A stretch of DNA of 24,676 nt, taken from the NCBI GenBank assembly GCA_964012715.1, contig CAXGUG010000057.1:1-24676 (forward strand), in the 5' to 3' direction. Of the stretch, positions 14,002 to 23,859 are shown one piece after another (position 1 is the first letter of the stretch; every line of letters begins with the position of its first letter). The DNA comes from UBA1479 sp964012715. GTDB lineage: Bacteria > Pseudomonadota > Alphaproteobacteria > Rhodospirillales > Casp-alpha2. A program made the translations under genes and the position numbers. The notes beneath the pieces were generated by a model. It was not told where the DNA came from. It ran no database searches and worked only from the letters and a program-made list of their open reading frames with translations.

Positions 14002-16632
14002 ATGAAGAACGTTCTTGCGGCGACTGTAATCGCCGCCGTCCTGCATGGTATGGCATGGGTGACGACGCTTGATGACGTCACCTTGCCTGATATCACGGGC
14101 AAGGTTCAGTCCATGTCCTTCAACATCGGCGCGCCGCGCGAAGCCTGGTTCGGCAAACAAGCCAACCTGCGTGACCTGACGCGCGCGCTCGATGTGTTGA
14201 AACCCGTCGCCCGTTCGATCCGCACCTATACCGTCAGCGGTATTCAGGCCCAGGTTCCCGGCCTGGCCCAGGCCCGCGGGATCGAAGTCATGCTCGGCAT
14301 CTGGCTTGGCCGGGACGAGGCCGCCAACCGCAAAGAGATCGAAACGGCGGTCTCCCTGGTCCGCAAATATTCGAACATCCGCGCCGTCGTCGTCGGCAAC
14401 GAAACCCTGCTGCGCGAGGATATGACCTCGGATCAATTGATCGACGTGATCCGCGAAGTTCGAACCCGCGTGCCGGTACCGGTGACCACGGGTGAAACCT
14501 GGGACCGCTGGCTGAACCATCCGGAGCTGGCGGAAGAAGTCGATTTCATGGGCGTGCACGTCCTGCCCTACTGGGAAGCTATCGGCGCGGCCAATGCCGT
14601 GGACTACGCGTTCGAGCGTTTCCAACAGGTCCTCGACGCCTTCCCGGGTAAAAAGGCCTTCATCGCCGAATTCGGCTGGCCGTCGCGCGGCTATCGAAAC
14701 CGCGACGCCGGGCCCGACCCCATGAACCAGGCCACAATCATCCGAAAATTCGTGTCCGAAGCCTCGCGCCACGGCATCGACTACAACCTGATGGAAGCCT
14801 TCGACCAGCCGTGGAAGACCATGGAAGGAAGCGTCGGCCCCTATTGGGGTGTGTTCGACCGCGACGGAACCGCCAAATTCTCCCTGGCCGGTGCGGTCGA
14901 GCAGCCGGAACAATGGCGGCGCGGTATTCTGGCCCTGATCATCGGCGCGATCATGACCTGGCTATGGCTGATCACCCGCCGCCCGACCTTTGGTCACGCC
15001 CTGGCCATGGCCGTGGCGGCGAATGCTCTGTCGGCGGCGGTCGCCGTGGCCCTGCTGTATCCGTTCGAGAACTATCTGAACGCCGGGTCCGCCATTGCCT
15101 GGAGCCTGGGCATCCTGCTGATGGCCCCTTTGACCCTGGTCACCCTGGGCAAGCTCGACGAAGTGGCCGAAGTAACCCTGGGCCCCGCGCCGAAACGGCT
15201 TTGGCAAGCGCCGACGGATACGGCCGAGAACGCCGAAACCGAGCGCGATGCCGAGCGCCGCTTCCCCAAGGTCTCGATCCAGATCCCGGCCTATCGGGAA
15301 AACCCGGAGATGCTGATCGAAACGCTGAATTCGGCGGCGGCCTTGGATTATCCGAATTTCGAAGTCGTGGTGATCGTCAACAACACCGCCGAGGAAGCGT
15401 TGTGGAAGCCAGTCGAGGCCCATTGCAAAAAGCTCGGGTCGCGCTTCAAGTTCTTGAACTTCCCCAAGGTCGAGGGCTTCAAGGCCGGCGCCCTGAGCAA
15501 GGCCATGTCCCATGTCGCCAAGGATGCGGAAATTCTGGCCGTGCTGGATGCCGATTATGTGGTCGATCCGGCCTGGTTGCGCGATCTGGTTCCAGCCTTC
15601 GACGCCCCGAAGATCGCCATGGTTCAGGCCCCGCAGGACCACCGCGACGGCGAACGTTCGATCCTCAACCGCTGCATGAACGCAGAATACACCGGCTTTT
15701 TCGATATCGGCATGGTCCAACGCAACGAAGCCGATGCGATCATCGCCCACGGCACCATGCTGCTGCTGCGCCGCGCCGCCTTTGAAGAGGTCGGCGGTTG
15801 GTCCCCGGACACCATTACCGAAGATACCGAACTGGGCCTGCGCCTGTTCGAAGCCGGCTATCAGGCCCAGTACACGCGCAAGCGCTATGGATGGGGCCTG
15901 TTGCCGGACACCTACAAGGCCTTCAAGACCCAGCGCCACCGTTGGGCCTATGGCGCGGTGCAGATTTTCAAGAAGCACTGGCGTCACATGCTGCCGTCGT
16001 CGAATACCCTGACCCGGCAACAAAAGGTCCATTACATCACCGGCTGGCTGCATTGGCTGTCTGATTCCGTCGGTGCCGGGGCCGCCGTGATCAACCTGGC
16101 CTGGGTGCCCTTCATCCTGTTCGTCGGGGTGATGTTGCCGCCGATCCCCTTCACCCTGCCCATCCTGGCCGCCTTCGCGGCCGGGCTGTTGCATTGCGTG
16201 TTGCTGTACATGGCGCGGGTCAAGATCGGCCCGGCCCGGATCGCGGGGGCAGCCCTGGCCGCCGCCAGCCTGCAATGGACCGTGGCGCGGGCAATTTACG
16301 ACGGCTTCCGCCTACCCGGCCTGCCGTTCCAACGAACCCAGAAAGGCAAGGGACCGGCCGCCGCCGATGCGACCGCGTCTCCGGTCAAGGCCGAAACCCG
16401 GATCGGACTGGCCCTGCTCGCCAGCGCGATCGCCTTGTTCGCGACCAATACCGCCGGGATTATCGAACTGAATCTGTTCGCGTCGACCCTTGCCGTGCAA
16501 AGCCTGCCCTTCCTGGCGGCAACGGCGATGTACGCCCTGCAACTGCGCGACGCGGCCGTTCAAGCGCGCTTGGCAGGCAACAAACAGGGCGAGCGGTCCG
16601 GCGAACTACCCAGAGATCAAGCCGCCGCATAA
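14002..16632 (+). CDS. GH17-GT2 fusion: NdvB-like membrane beta-glucan synthase
   Basis: From ATG 14002 the protein has 876 residues. TM1 (about 3-22) leads into a periplasmic GH17-like domain (about 30-295) with VGNETL (acid/base Glu134) and IAEFGWPS (nucleophile Glu223). Several membrane helices lie at about 308-385. A cytoplasmic GT2 domain follows (about 423-660) with VLDADY (D516, D518), TEDTE (607-610) and QRHRW (644-648), the signature of processive beta-glycosyltransferases, and then more membrane helices. This is the architecture of NdvB from Pseudomonas aeruginosa and Bradyrhizobium, which make cyclic periplasmic beta-1,3 or 1,3/1,6-glucans. Linkage here is inferred, not shown. The frame opens upstream at GTG 13852, but MKNVLAATVIAAVLHG looks like the true start. 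A GGAGG lies 13 bases upstream, rather far, within the palindrome GGAGGCCTCC. Confidence 0.88.
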   Translation: MKNVLAATVIAAVLHGMAWVTTLDDVTLPDITGKVQSMSFNIGAPREAWFGKQANLRDLTRALDVLKPVARSIRTYTVSGIQAQVPGLAQARGIEVMLGIWLGRDEAANRKEIETAVSLVRKYSNIRAVVVGNETLLREDMTSDQLIDVIREVRTRVPVPVTTGETWDRWLNHPELAEEVDFMGVHVLPYWEAIGAANAVDYAFERFQQVLDAFPGKKAFIAEFGWPSRGYRNRDAGPDPMNQATIIRKFVSEASRHGIDYNLMEAFDQPWKTMEGSVGPYWGVFDRDGTAKFSLAGAVEQPEQWRRGILALIIGAIMTWLWLITRRPTFGHALAMAVAANALSAAVAVALLYPFENYLNAGSAIAWSLGILLMAPLTLVTLGKLDEVAEVTLGPAPKRLWQAPTDTAENAETERDAERRFPKVSIQIPAYRENPEMLIETLNSAAALDYPNFEVVVIVNNTAEEALWKPVEAHCKKLGSRFKFLNFPKVEGFKAGALSKAMSHVAKDAEILAVLDADYVVDPAWLRDLVPAFDAPKIAMVQAPQDHRDGERSILNRCMNAEYTGFFDIGMVQRNEADAIIAHGTMLLLRRAAFEEVGGWSPDTITEDTELGLRLFEAGYQAQYTRKRYGWGLLPDTYKAFKTQRHRWAYGAVQIFKKHWRHMLPSSNTLTRQQKVHYITGWLHWLSDSVGAGAAVINLAWVPFILFVGVMLPPIPFTLPILAAFAAGLLHCVLLYMARVKIGPARIAGAALAAASLQWTVARAIYDGFRLPGLPFQRTQKGKGPAAADATASPVKAETRIGLALLASAIALFATNTAGIIELNLFASTLAVQSLPFLAATAMYALQLRDAAVQARLAGNKQGERSGELPRDQAAA

Positions 16633-17094
16633 AACTTTCACATCCAGAACAGCCCGGTTTTCCGGGGTATTCCGGCCCACTCATCAAAATCGGGGGGAGC
16701 CCCGGTTGATCCCCCCCTGCCCGGCTGTTACCTTCGCGGCGATGCCCATGGGCGGCACATCGGCCTGAATTCAAAGATTTCGGTCGATAGGGCAGGTTTT
16801 CCTGCCGTCCTGGCGGTGGACGCGTCGGGGCCGTTTCGGCCTTGTCACCCCTGGTTCGGGGTGGACAACAGCAAAAGATAATCGCGTCTTTTTCGGGGTG
16901 AATCGCGCCAATGCGCGGTCGATCACGCTCCCCTTCTTTGCCGCCAAAGAAAATCATATCGCTTCGGCTCGGATAGGCCTCAAGGCCTTTGATCCTGTGC
17001 CGTCGTCCGCAAAGCGGGCCCCCAAGGGCCCGTTGTCGCGCGTCGCCGCCATTCATGCGCCGACGCGCCAACAACCAAGGCGAGGAGGACAATC
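16633..17094 (+). promoter_or_regulatory. 462-base structured leader/intergenic region before the betaine operon
   Basis: No credible coding frame is present; the long minus-strand open frame is rich in Arg, Pro and Gly and has no family resemblance. The region contains a dense series of hairpins: GGGGGGA/TCCCCCC (16692-16716), GGCAGG/CCTGCC around 16791-16806, GGCCG/CGGCC near 16830-16841, a 10-bp stem with one bulge (16842-16868), CGGGCCC/GGGCCCG (17015-17032) and GCGCGTCG/CGACGCGC (17038-17068). A very strong GAGGAGG follows 6-7 bases before the first methyltransferase ATG. The first hairpin could terminate the glucan synthase transcript. The last two are placed to affect translation of the betaine operon. 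I cannot match a known riboswitch class (glycine, SAM, SAH) by eye, nor name the promoter. Confidence 0.6.
17015..17068 (+). other. Tandem hairpins just upstream of the betaine-operon ribosome-binding site
   Basis: CGGGCCC (17015-17021) pairs with GGGCCCG (17026-17032) around the loop CCAA. GCGCGTCG (17038-17045) pairs with CGACGCGC (17061-17068) around a 15-base loop. Both stems are perfect and GC-rich. The Shine-Dalgarno GAGGAGG starts about 13 bases after the second stem. Neither hairpin is followed by a T-run. Confidence 0.65.
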
Positions 17095-17919
17095 ATGGAT
17101 GATATCAACCAAGAGGCGCAGGACTTCGGTGACAACCCGCTGGAAACCCGCACCACGGACCACTACCAGAAGGAATACATTCAGTCCTTCGTTGAAAAAT
17201 GGGACGAATTGATCGATTGGGACGCCCGCGCCGAAAGCGAAGGCCGCTTCTTCATCGATATGCTGAAGGCGCGCGACAAGCACCGCGTTTTGGACGCCGC
17301 GACCGGCACCGGGTTTCACTCCGTCCAATTGTTGAAAGCCGGGTTCGATGTAACCAGCGCCGACGGCAACGCGGAAATGCTGACCAAGGCGTTCGAGAAC
17401 GCGCGCTCACGGGGACTTGTCCTGCACACCGCCTATGCCGACTGGCGCTGGCTGAACAAGGACATCCACGGAAAGTTCGACGCGATCATCTGTCTGGGGA
17501 ACTCGTTCACCCATCTGTTCGACGAGAACGACCGACGCCGGGCCCTGGCCGAATTTTACGCCGCCCTGAAATGGGACGGCATTCTAATCCTGGATCAGCG
17601 CAACTACGACGGCATGCTGGACCACGGATTTACGTCTAAACACAAATATTATTACTGCGGCGACCAGGTCACCGCCGAACCGGAGCATATCGACGACGGC
17701 TTGGCGCGGTTCTGCTACTCATTCCCCGACGGCTCGCAGTTCCACCTGAACATGTTCCCCCTGCGCAAGTCCTATACCCGCCAGTTGATGAAGGACGTCG
17801 GCTTCCAGAAAATCAAAACCTACGGCGATTTTCAGGAGACCTATCAAGAGCACGACCCGGATTTCTATATCCATGTGGCCGAGAAGACCTACGTCCCGGG
17901 GGAATCCGAAAATGACTAA
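17095..17919 (+). CDS. Glycine/sarcosine N-methyltransferase
   Basis: A 274-residue SAM-dependent class I methyltransferase, closely resembling the bacterial glycine-sarcosine methyltransferase (GSMT) first described in Ectothiorhodospira halochloris. It should convert glycine to sarcosine and then to dimethylglycine, the first steps of de novo betaine synthesis. Visible features are the N-terminal YIQSFVEKWDELIDWDAR block, SAM motif I VLDAATGTGFHSVQLL (65-80), the acidic loop SADGNAEML (88-96), and FDAIICLGNSFTHLF (128-142), typical of the glycine methyltransferase group. ATG 17095 has a strong AGGAGG 6 bases upstream. It is the first gene of a three-gene operon and overlaps the next gene by 8 bases. 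The context with the second methyltransferase and a BCCT transporter makes a generic methyltransferase unlikely. Confidence 0.93.
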   Translation: MDDINQEAQDFGDNPLETRTTDHYQKEYIQSFVEKWDELIDWDARAESEGRFFIDMLKARDKHRVLDAATGTGFHSVQLLKAGFDVTSADGNAEMLTKAFENARSRGLVLHTAYADWRWLNKDIHGKFDAIICLGNSFTHLFDENDRRRALAEFYAALKWDGILILDQRNYDGMLDHGFTSKHKYYYCGDQVTAEPEHIDDGLARFCYSFPDGSQFHLNMFPLRKSYTRQLMKDVGFQKIKTYGDFQETYQEHDPDFYIHVAEKTYVPGESEND

Positions 17920-18745
17920 TCGCTCGCAAGCAGTCCAAAAGGCCGAAGAGTATTACGACAGTTCGGAAGCCGATGCGTTCTACAAGAACGTCTGGGGCGG
18001 TGAAGACATCCACATCGGCATTTACGAAACGCCGGACGAGGACATCGCCCGCGCCAGCCGCCGCACGGTCGAAACGATGGCGGGGCTGATCGACGGCCTG
18101 GGACCCGATACGCGCGTCGTTGACCTGGGCTCCGGCTATGGCGGGGCGGCCCGTTACCTGGCCGGCACCTACGGCTGCAAGGTGACCTGCCTGAACCTGA
18201 GCGGCACACAGAACGCCCTCAACCGGGATAAGAACGCTGAGACAGGCCTGGACGACCGGATCGAGGTCGTTCACGGCTCGTTCGAGGACATTCCCGCCGC
18301 CGACGGGGCCTTCGATGTCGTCTGGTCGCAGGACGCGATCCTGCATTCCGGCGACCGGCCCCGCGTGATCGCCGAAATAAACCGTGTCCTGGCCCCTGGC
18401 GGTCAGGCGGCGTTCACCGACCCGATGCAGGCGGACGATGCCCCTGACGGCGTCTTACAGCCGATCCTGGACCGCATTCACCTGTCGACCCTGGGGTCCT
18501 TCGCCTTCTACCGCGAAGAATTCGCCCGCAACGGTTTTGCCGAAGTCCACGCCATCCCGATGTTGGATCAGTTACGAACCCACTACCACCGGGTCGGCCA
18601 GGAACTGCAGGGGCGCTATGACGAGATCGTCGCCATGTCTGGAAAAACCTATGTCGACAACATGCTGCGCGGTCTGGCTCATTGGGTCGACGGCGCAGAC
18701 AAAGGGTACCTCGCCTGGGGCATCCTGCACTTCCGCAAGGGGTAA
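17912..18745 (+). CDS. Sarcosine/dimethylglycine N-methyltransferase
   Basis: A 277-residue SAM-dependent methyltransferase matching the sarcosine-dimethylglycine methyltransferase (SDMT) family, which completes betaine synthesis by methylating sarcosine and dimethylglycine. Motif I is VVDLGSGYGGAARYLA (69-84). The acidic loop is replaced by CLNLSGTQNALN (93-104), as in this family. VVWSQDAILHSGDR (136-149) is the post-I region, and ALPGGQ-type motif III reads VLAPGGQAAFTDPM. I chose ATG 17912, which has GGGGGA about 8 bases upstream and overlaps the stop of the upstream gene by 8 bases, suggesting translational coupling and balanced production. A longer frame from ATG 17873 lacks a ribosome-binding site. 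The BCCT gene starts 6 bases after its stop. Confidence 0.93.
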   Translation: MTNRSQAVQKAEEYYDSSEADAFYKNVWGGEDIHIGIYETPDEDIARASRRTVETMAGLIDGLGPDTRVVDLGSGYGGAARYLAGTYGCKVTCLNLSGTQNALNRDKNAETGLDDRIEVVHGSFEDIPAADGAFDVVWSQDAILHSGDRPRVIAEINRVLAPGGQAAFTDPMQADDAPDGVLQPILDRIHLSTLGSFAFYREEFARNGFAEVHAIPMLDQLRTHYHRVGQELQGRYDEIVAMSGKTYVDNMLRGLAHWVDGADKGYLAWGILHFRKG

Positions 18746-18751
18746 GCCGAC

Positions 18752-20419
<1,668 letters not shown>

Positions 20420-20425
20420 GATGGC

Positions 20426-21346
20426 TCAGTAAATTTCAGGCACATACAACTCGTCGGGCAGCACCTTGCGCTCGTACTCCGGATTGAACACCCGGTCAGG
20501 CAGGTGCACCGCATCGTGATGGACGTCGCCGTAGGGCACCTGGGTCAGCAAGTGATCCATGCAGTTCAGGCGGGCGCGCTTCTTGTCGTTGCCTTCGACG
20601 ATGTGCCAGGGCGCTTCGGGGATGTTCGTGCGTTCGAACATCTCTTCCTTGACCTTGGTGTAGTCCTCCCACCGGACCCGGGATTGCAAGTCCATGGGGC
20701 TAAGCTTCCATTGCTTCATGGGATCATGGATACGCATCAGGAAGCGTAGCTGCTGTTCCTGGTCGGTGATGGAAAACCAGTATTTGACCAGCTTGATACC
20801 TGAGCGCACCAACATGCGCTCGAACTCCGGCACGTCGTGGAAGAATTGGTCGACTTCGTCCTGGTTGGCGAAGCCCATTACCCGCTCCACCCCGGCACGG
20901 TTGTACCAGGACCGGTCGAACAGAACGATCTCGCCCGCCGCCGGAAGATGCGGCACATAGCGCTGAAAATACCATTGGCTCTTTTCCCGCTCGGTCGGCG
21001 CGGGCAAGGCGACGACGCGGCAACTGCGCGGGTTAAGGCGCTGGGTGATTCGTTTGATCACCCCGCCCTTTCCGGCGGCATCGCGGCCTTCGAACAGAAC
21101 GACCAGTTTGTAATTGGTGGCCTGCACCCAATCCTGCAGTCGGACCAATTCGGCCTGAAGGCGCAAGAGATCGTGGAAATATTTGCGGCGATCCAAGGTC
21201 GAATGGTGGCGGAATTCGCTGATGGCGCGGAGTTCCTCGGCAACCCGCAGGTCGTCGATTTCCATCTCCAATTCTTCGTCGAAGCTGTCTTGCAGTTCCG
21301 CTTCGATCCAGCTTTTTCCCTGGTCCTTGTCCATCTCGCCGTCCAT
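20426..21346 (-). CDS. ppk2: Polyphosphate kinase 2 (PPK2 family)
   Basis: A 306-residue cytoplasmic kinase that transfers phosphate between polyphosphate and nucleotides. It has one PPK2 domain with Walker A GRDAAGKG (87-94; Lys93), the Walker B-type FDRSWYNRAGVERVMGF (143-159), and the lid-region PTEREKSQWYFQRYV that the family uses. The single-domain length and sequence fit class I PPK2, which usually favours phosphorylation of nucleoside diphosphates; substrate class needs an assay. The N-terminus (1-45) is highly acidic. ATG 21346 has AAGGAG 6 bases upstream, which fixes the start. It converges on the BCCT gene with only 6 bases between the two stop codons and no intrinsic terminator. 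Confidence 0.94.
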   Translation of the reverse strand: MDGEMDKDQGKSWIEAELQDSFDEELEMEIDDLRVAEELRAISEFRHHSTLDRRKYFHDLLRLQAELVRLQDWVQATNYKLVVLFEGRDAAGKGGVIKRITQRLNPRSCRVVALPAPTEREKSQWYFQRYVPHLPAAGEIVLFDRSWYNRAGVERVMGFANQDEVDQFFHDVPEFERMLVRSGIKLVKYWFSITDQEQQLRFLMRIHDPMKQWKLSPMDLQSRVRWEDYTKVKEEMFERTNIPEAPWHIVEGNDKKRARLNCMDHLLTQVPYGDVHHDAVHLPDRVFNPEYERKVLPDELYVPEIY

Positions 21347-21426
21347 TTCCGTCTCCTTGATAGCGCGCCGTCAATCGCAGTCTTTCGGCGGGCGCCATGC
21401 TAGCGGCGGAATTTGACAATTCGGTG

Positions 21427-23028
21427 TCAGACTGCGGGAATGGTCCGTCCGGCGGGGAAACGCAGGATCACGGTCGTCCCCTTCCCGACTTCGCTTTGAA
21501 TGGCCAGATCGCCACCGTGCAATTCCACCAATTGCTTGGATAGGGTCAGCCCCAGCCCGGTGCCTTCGTGCGCCACGGTTGGGCTGGACCGCACCTGCCC
21601 GAAGGCCTCCAGAACCGTGGGAATGTCCTTGGCCGCGATCCCGACCCCCGTATCAGACACTTCAAGGCGGATGCCGCCCCGATAGTCCAAGCCGGCGCTC
21701 AGGGTCAGCGCCCCGCCTTCGGGGGTAAACTTGTTGGCGTTGGAAAATAGGTTCATCAGCACCTGGCGGATAACCCGCCCGTCACCGCGAAGGTGCGGCA
21801 GGTCCGTAGGGATGTTGATGCTCATAACCTGCTTCTTGGCACTGATGCGGGGCATCAACAAGCGGGCGACGGCCTGTGCCAATTCATCGAGGTTCAGATT
21901 GTCCTCGTCCAACTTGGCTTCGCCGGCCTCGACCTTGGATATATCCAGAATATCGTTGATGACCTCCAGCAAATGCCCGGCGGAACGTTGAATATCCGCG
22001 GCGTATTCCCGATACCGGTCATTGGCCATCGGGCCGATGATCTCGTCGACCATGAACTGCGAGAACCCAAGGATCGAATTCAACGGCGTCCGCAGCTCGT
22101 GGCTCATCATCGCCAGGAACCGCGACTTCGCATGGTTGGCTTCTTCGGCGCGGCGCCGCGCACCGTCCAATTCGCGGGTCCGTTCGGCGACGGCATCTTC
22201 CAATTTATCCCGCGCGCCAAGCAGTTCCTCTTCATAGGCGGCGCGTTCCGCCTGCGCCTTGTCCAGGCGATCGATCAGCCGGTTGAAGGCATCCTGCAGA
22301 TGCTTCAACTCGCCATCGGCGGGGCCCACGGCATCAACCTGGCGATAGGGCCGCCATCCGGGCTCGACCTCGTCCACGGCCTCGGATAGACGCCCCAAGG
22401 GTTCGGCCAACTGCTTGCGCGCGTAGTGGTGAAACAGCCACCAAATCAACAGCAGCTTGAGCAGCCCCGCGACGACGATCAGCATGATCGATGGCCACGA
22501 CCGGGTCAGATTGAGATCCGCCGGGACCAACAACATGACATGGCCCAGGTTTCGGGCGCGATCCGCCCCCTTTGGGACGTAGTGGATATCAAACGAATGC
22601 ACCACCATGCCCGAGCCCTCGCCCGAATTGGTGATGCCGTTCGCGCCCAGGCGACGACCGCTGTACGGATCTTCGACGACCACCCCCTCCGCCAGAGAAA
22701 GCCGCACCAAGGCGGTCAGCACCACGTTCAATTCTTTCTCGTCATAGGCCCAAAGTTGATCCGCGATCGGATCGTGGAAGGCGCTTTTGACGATCCGAAT
22801 TTCGCGCGCAATCTCTTCGTCGGCGCGACGCAACACGTCCCAGATCAGGACGCCCGTGATTAGGAACCCAATTCCGAGAAAGGCCAAAAATATCGACGTA
22901 AACAACCGCCCGGCCAGAGTCGCCCGGCGCCCCGGCCCCGGTGCACCACCGGACCTACTGGTATCGATGGAGAATCTCGTCGATAAGGGGCGAGGTGTTG
23001 ATGTTGCGGATTTCGGACCAGAAGGCAT
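21427..23028 (-). CDS. Membrane sensor histidine kinase
   Basis: A 533-residue kinase. TM1 at about 42-64, a periplasmic sensor of about 112 residues (66-178) containing the CHASE-like segment LWAYDEKELNVVLTAL, TM2 at about 179-200, a HAMP-like linker, a coiled coil at about 255-300, HisKA with MSHELRTPLNSILGFS (phospho-accepting His310), and HATPase_c with NLFSNANKF (N box), DTGVGI (G1) and GTGLGL (G2). No receiver domain is attached and no response regulator gene is adjacent. The only in-frame ATG, at 23028, lies 74 bases inside the upstream binding-protein gene and has no clear ribosome-binding site. The residues it adds (1-41) are Ser/Pro/Gly/Arg-rich, so a TTG at 22905 may be the true start. 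It is probably co-transcribed with the binding-protein gene. Confidence 0.92.
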   Translation of the reverse strand: MPSGPKSATSTPRPLSTRFSIDTSRSGGAPGPGRRATLAGRLFTSIFLAFLGIGFLITGVLIWDVLRRADEEIAREIRIVKSAFHDPIADQLWAYDEKELNVVLTALVRLSLAEGVVVEDPYSGRRLGANGITNSGEGSGMVVHSFDIHYVPKGADRARNLGHVMLLVPADLNLTRSWPSIMLIVVAGLLKLLLIWWLFHHYARKQLAEPLGRLSEAVDEVEPGWRPYRQVDAVGPADGELKHLQDAFNRLIDRLDKAQAERAAYEEELLGARDKLEDAVAERTRELDGARRRAEEANHAKSRFLAMMSHELRTPLNSILGFSQFMVDEIIGPMANDRYREYAADIQRSAGHLLEVINDILDISKVEAGEAKLDEDNLNLDELAQAVARLLMPRISAKKQVMSINIPTDLPHLRGDGRVIRQVLMNLFSNANKFTPEGGALTLSAGLDYRGGIRLEVSDTGVGIAAKDIPTVLEAFGQVRSSPTVAHEGTGLGLTLSKQLVELHGGDLAIQSEVGKGTTVILRFPAGRTIPAV

Positions 23029-23740
23029 CGGCTAATCGCGTCTTCTTTTTATAAAATTTCTTTGAAAACAATAAGTAATAGGCTTTTTCCGAAAGGGCGG
23101 GCGTGAGCTTGGAGATTCCGGCAACGGAACCGCCGTTCTGTGAAAGGAACGGTGCGATCATGTTATCAAGTTCCGCGTAGGCCGCAACGCGCCCGTTCTT
23201 CAATTTCGTCAAATTCAACGCCTGGGTCCGTTCTTCCTCGAATGGAATACCCAGGGCCGACAACTCGCGCACGATCGAATAACCCCGCGTAACGGCGACC
23301 GCGCGGCCTTCCGCCCCTGTCAGGCGGTGGCCGTCGAACGCGATACCGGCATCTTGGCGTACATAGAAGGAATAGGCCTGCGAAAAGACCGCGCGGCTCT
23401 CGTCGGGCGATTGGCCGTCCGCCAACACCGGATAGACCGCGTAGTCCTGCCGTTCTTGTTTATAACTGGCGTGGAAAATGCCGTCGGCCTCGCCGGTTTC
23501 GACCATGAACAGGCCCCGTTTCCAGGGCACTCGGTCGAACTTCAATGTCACGTTCAGGCGGCGGGCGACTTCGCGAAAGACCTCGATCGTCGCGCCGGGT
23601 TTGTCCTTCGGCACCTCGGCCGTGGTCCCGTAATAGCGCGGCGGATTTTCGACCGGCTCATACACCAAGCGAACGGTTTCCGCCCGCGCCTGGGCGGCCA
23701 GCGACATCAATACGAAAACGGCCAAGAATAACCGCGACAT
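22955..23740 (-). CDS. Periplasmic solute-binding-like protein (SBP family 3)
   Basis: A 261-residue secreted protein. The signal peptide is residues 1-20 with predicted cleavage after AQARA. The mature part has the two-lobe family 3 pattern: ETVRLVYEPVENPPRYYG at the N-terminus, EVFREVARRLNVTLKFDRVPWKRGLFMVETGEADGI in short segments typical of lobe one, and AVTRGYSIVREL for the lobe crossover. There is no permease or ATPase gene nearby, so it is unlikely to serve a local ABC transporter. The 74-base overlap of its end with the kinase frame suggests that it acts as a ligand-binding partner of that kinase (inference). Ligand unknown; amino-acid-like molecules are usual for the family. The ATG at 23740 has GGAGGGACGC just before it. 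Confidence 0.88.
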   Translation of the reverse strand: MSRLFLAVFVLMSLAAQARAETVRLVYEPVENPPRYYGTTAEVPKDKPGATIEVFREVARRLNVTLKFDRVPWKRGLFMVETGEADGIFHASYKQERQDYAVYPVLADGQSPDESRAVFSQAYSFYVRQDAGIAFDGHRLTGAEGRAVAVTRGYSIVRELSALGIPFEEERTQALNLTKLKNGRVAAYAELDNMIAPFLSQNGGSVAGISKLTPALSEKAYYLLFSKKFYKKKTRLADAFWSEIRNINTSPLIDEILHRYQ

Positions 23741-23840
23741 GCGTCCCTCCAGGCATTATGCCAACAGACGCACGTTGTGCGCCTCAGCAATCTGAGGAAA
23801 CACGATAACGGCCCGATGTTCAAACCTTGTTACAGTCGCA

Positions 23841-23858
23841 GCATCCTTTTCAGGATGC
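23841..23858 (-). terminator. Small hairpin just after the serA stop
   Basis: GCATCC (23841-23846) and GGATGC (23853-23858) form a 6-bp stem with a 6-base loop, starting one base after the serA stop codon on the minus strand. No T-run follows, so it is at best a weak terminator or an RNA end-protecting hairpin. Confidence 0.3.
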
Positions 23859-23859
23859 G

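Noticed and set aside
14962..16275. Minus-strand open frame of 437 codons antisense to the glucan synthase gene
   Set aside because: Gln/Gly-rich low-information sequence; the opposite strand encodes intact GT2 motifs.
16460..17092. Minus-strand open frame of 210 codons covering the leader of the betaine operon
   Set aside because: Rich in Arg, Pro and Gly, without a ribosome-binding site or family resemblance. It overlaps the glucan synthase 3' end and the hairpins, which better explain this region.
16633..17094. Tandem glycine riboswitch before the glycine methyltransferase
   Set aside because: It was an attractive idea because of the substrate, but the conserved glycine-aptamer core segments are not visible; only unspecific GC-rich stems are seen.
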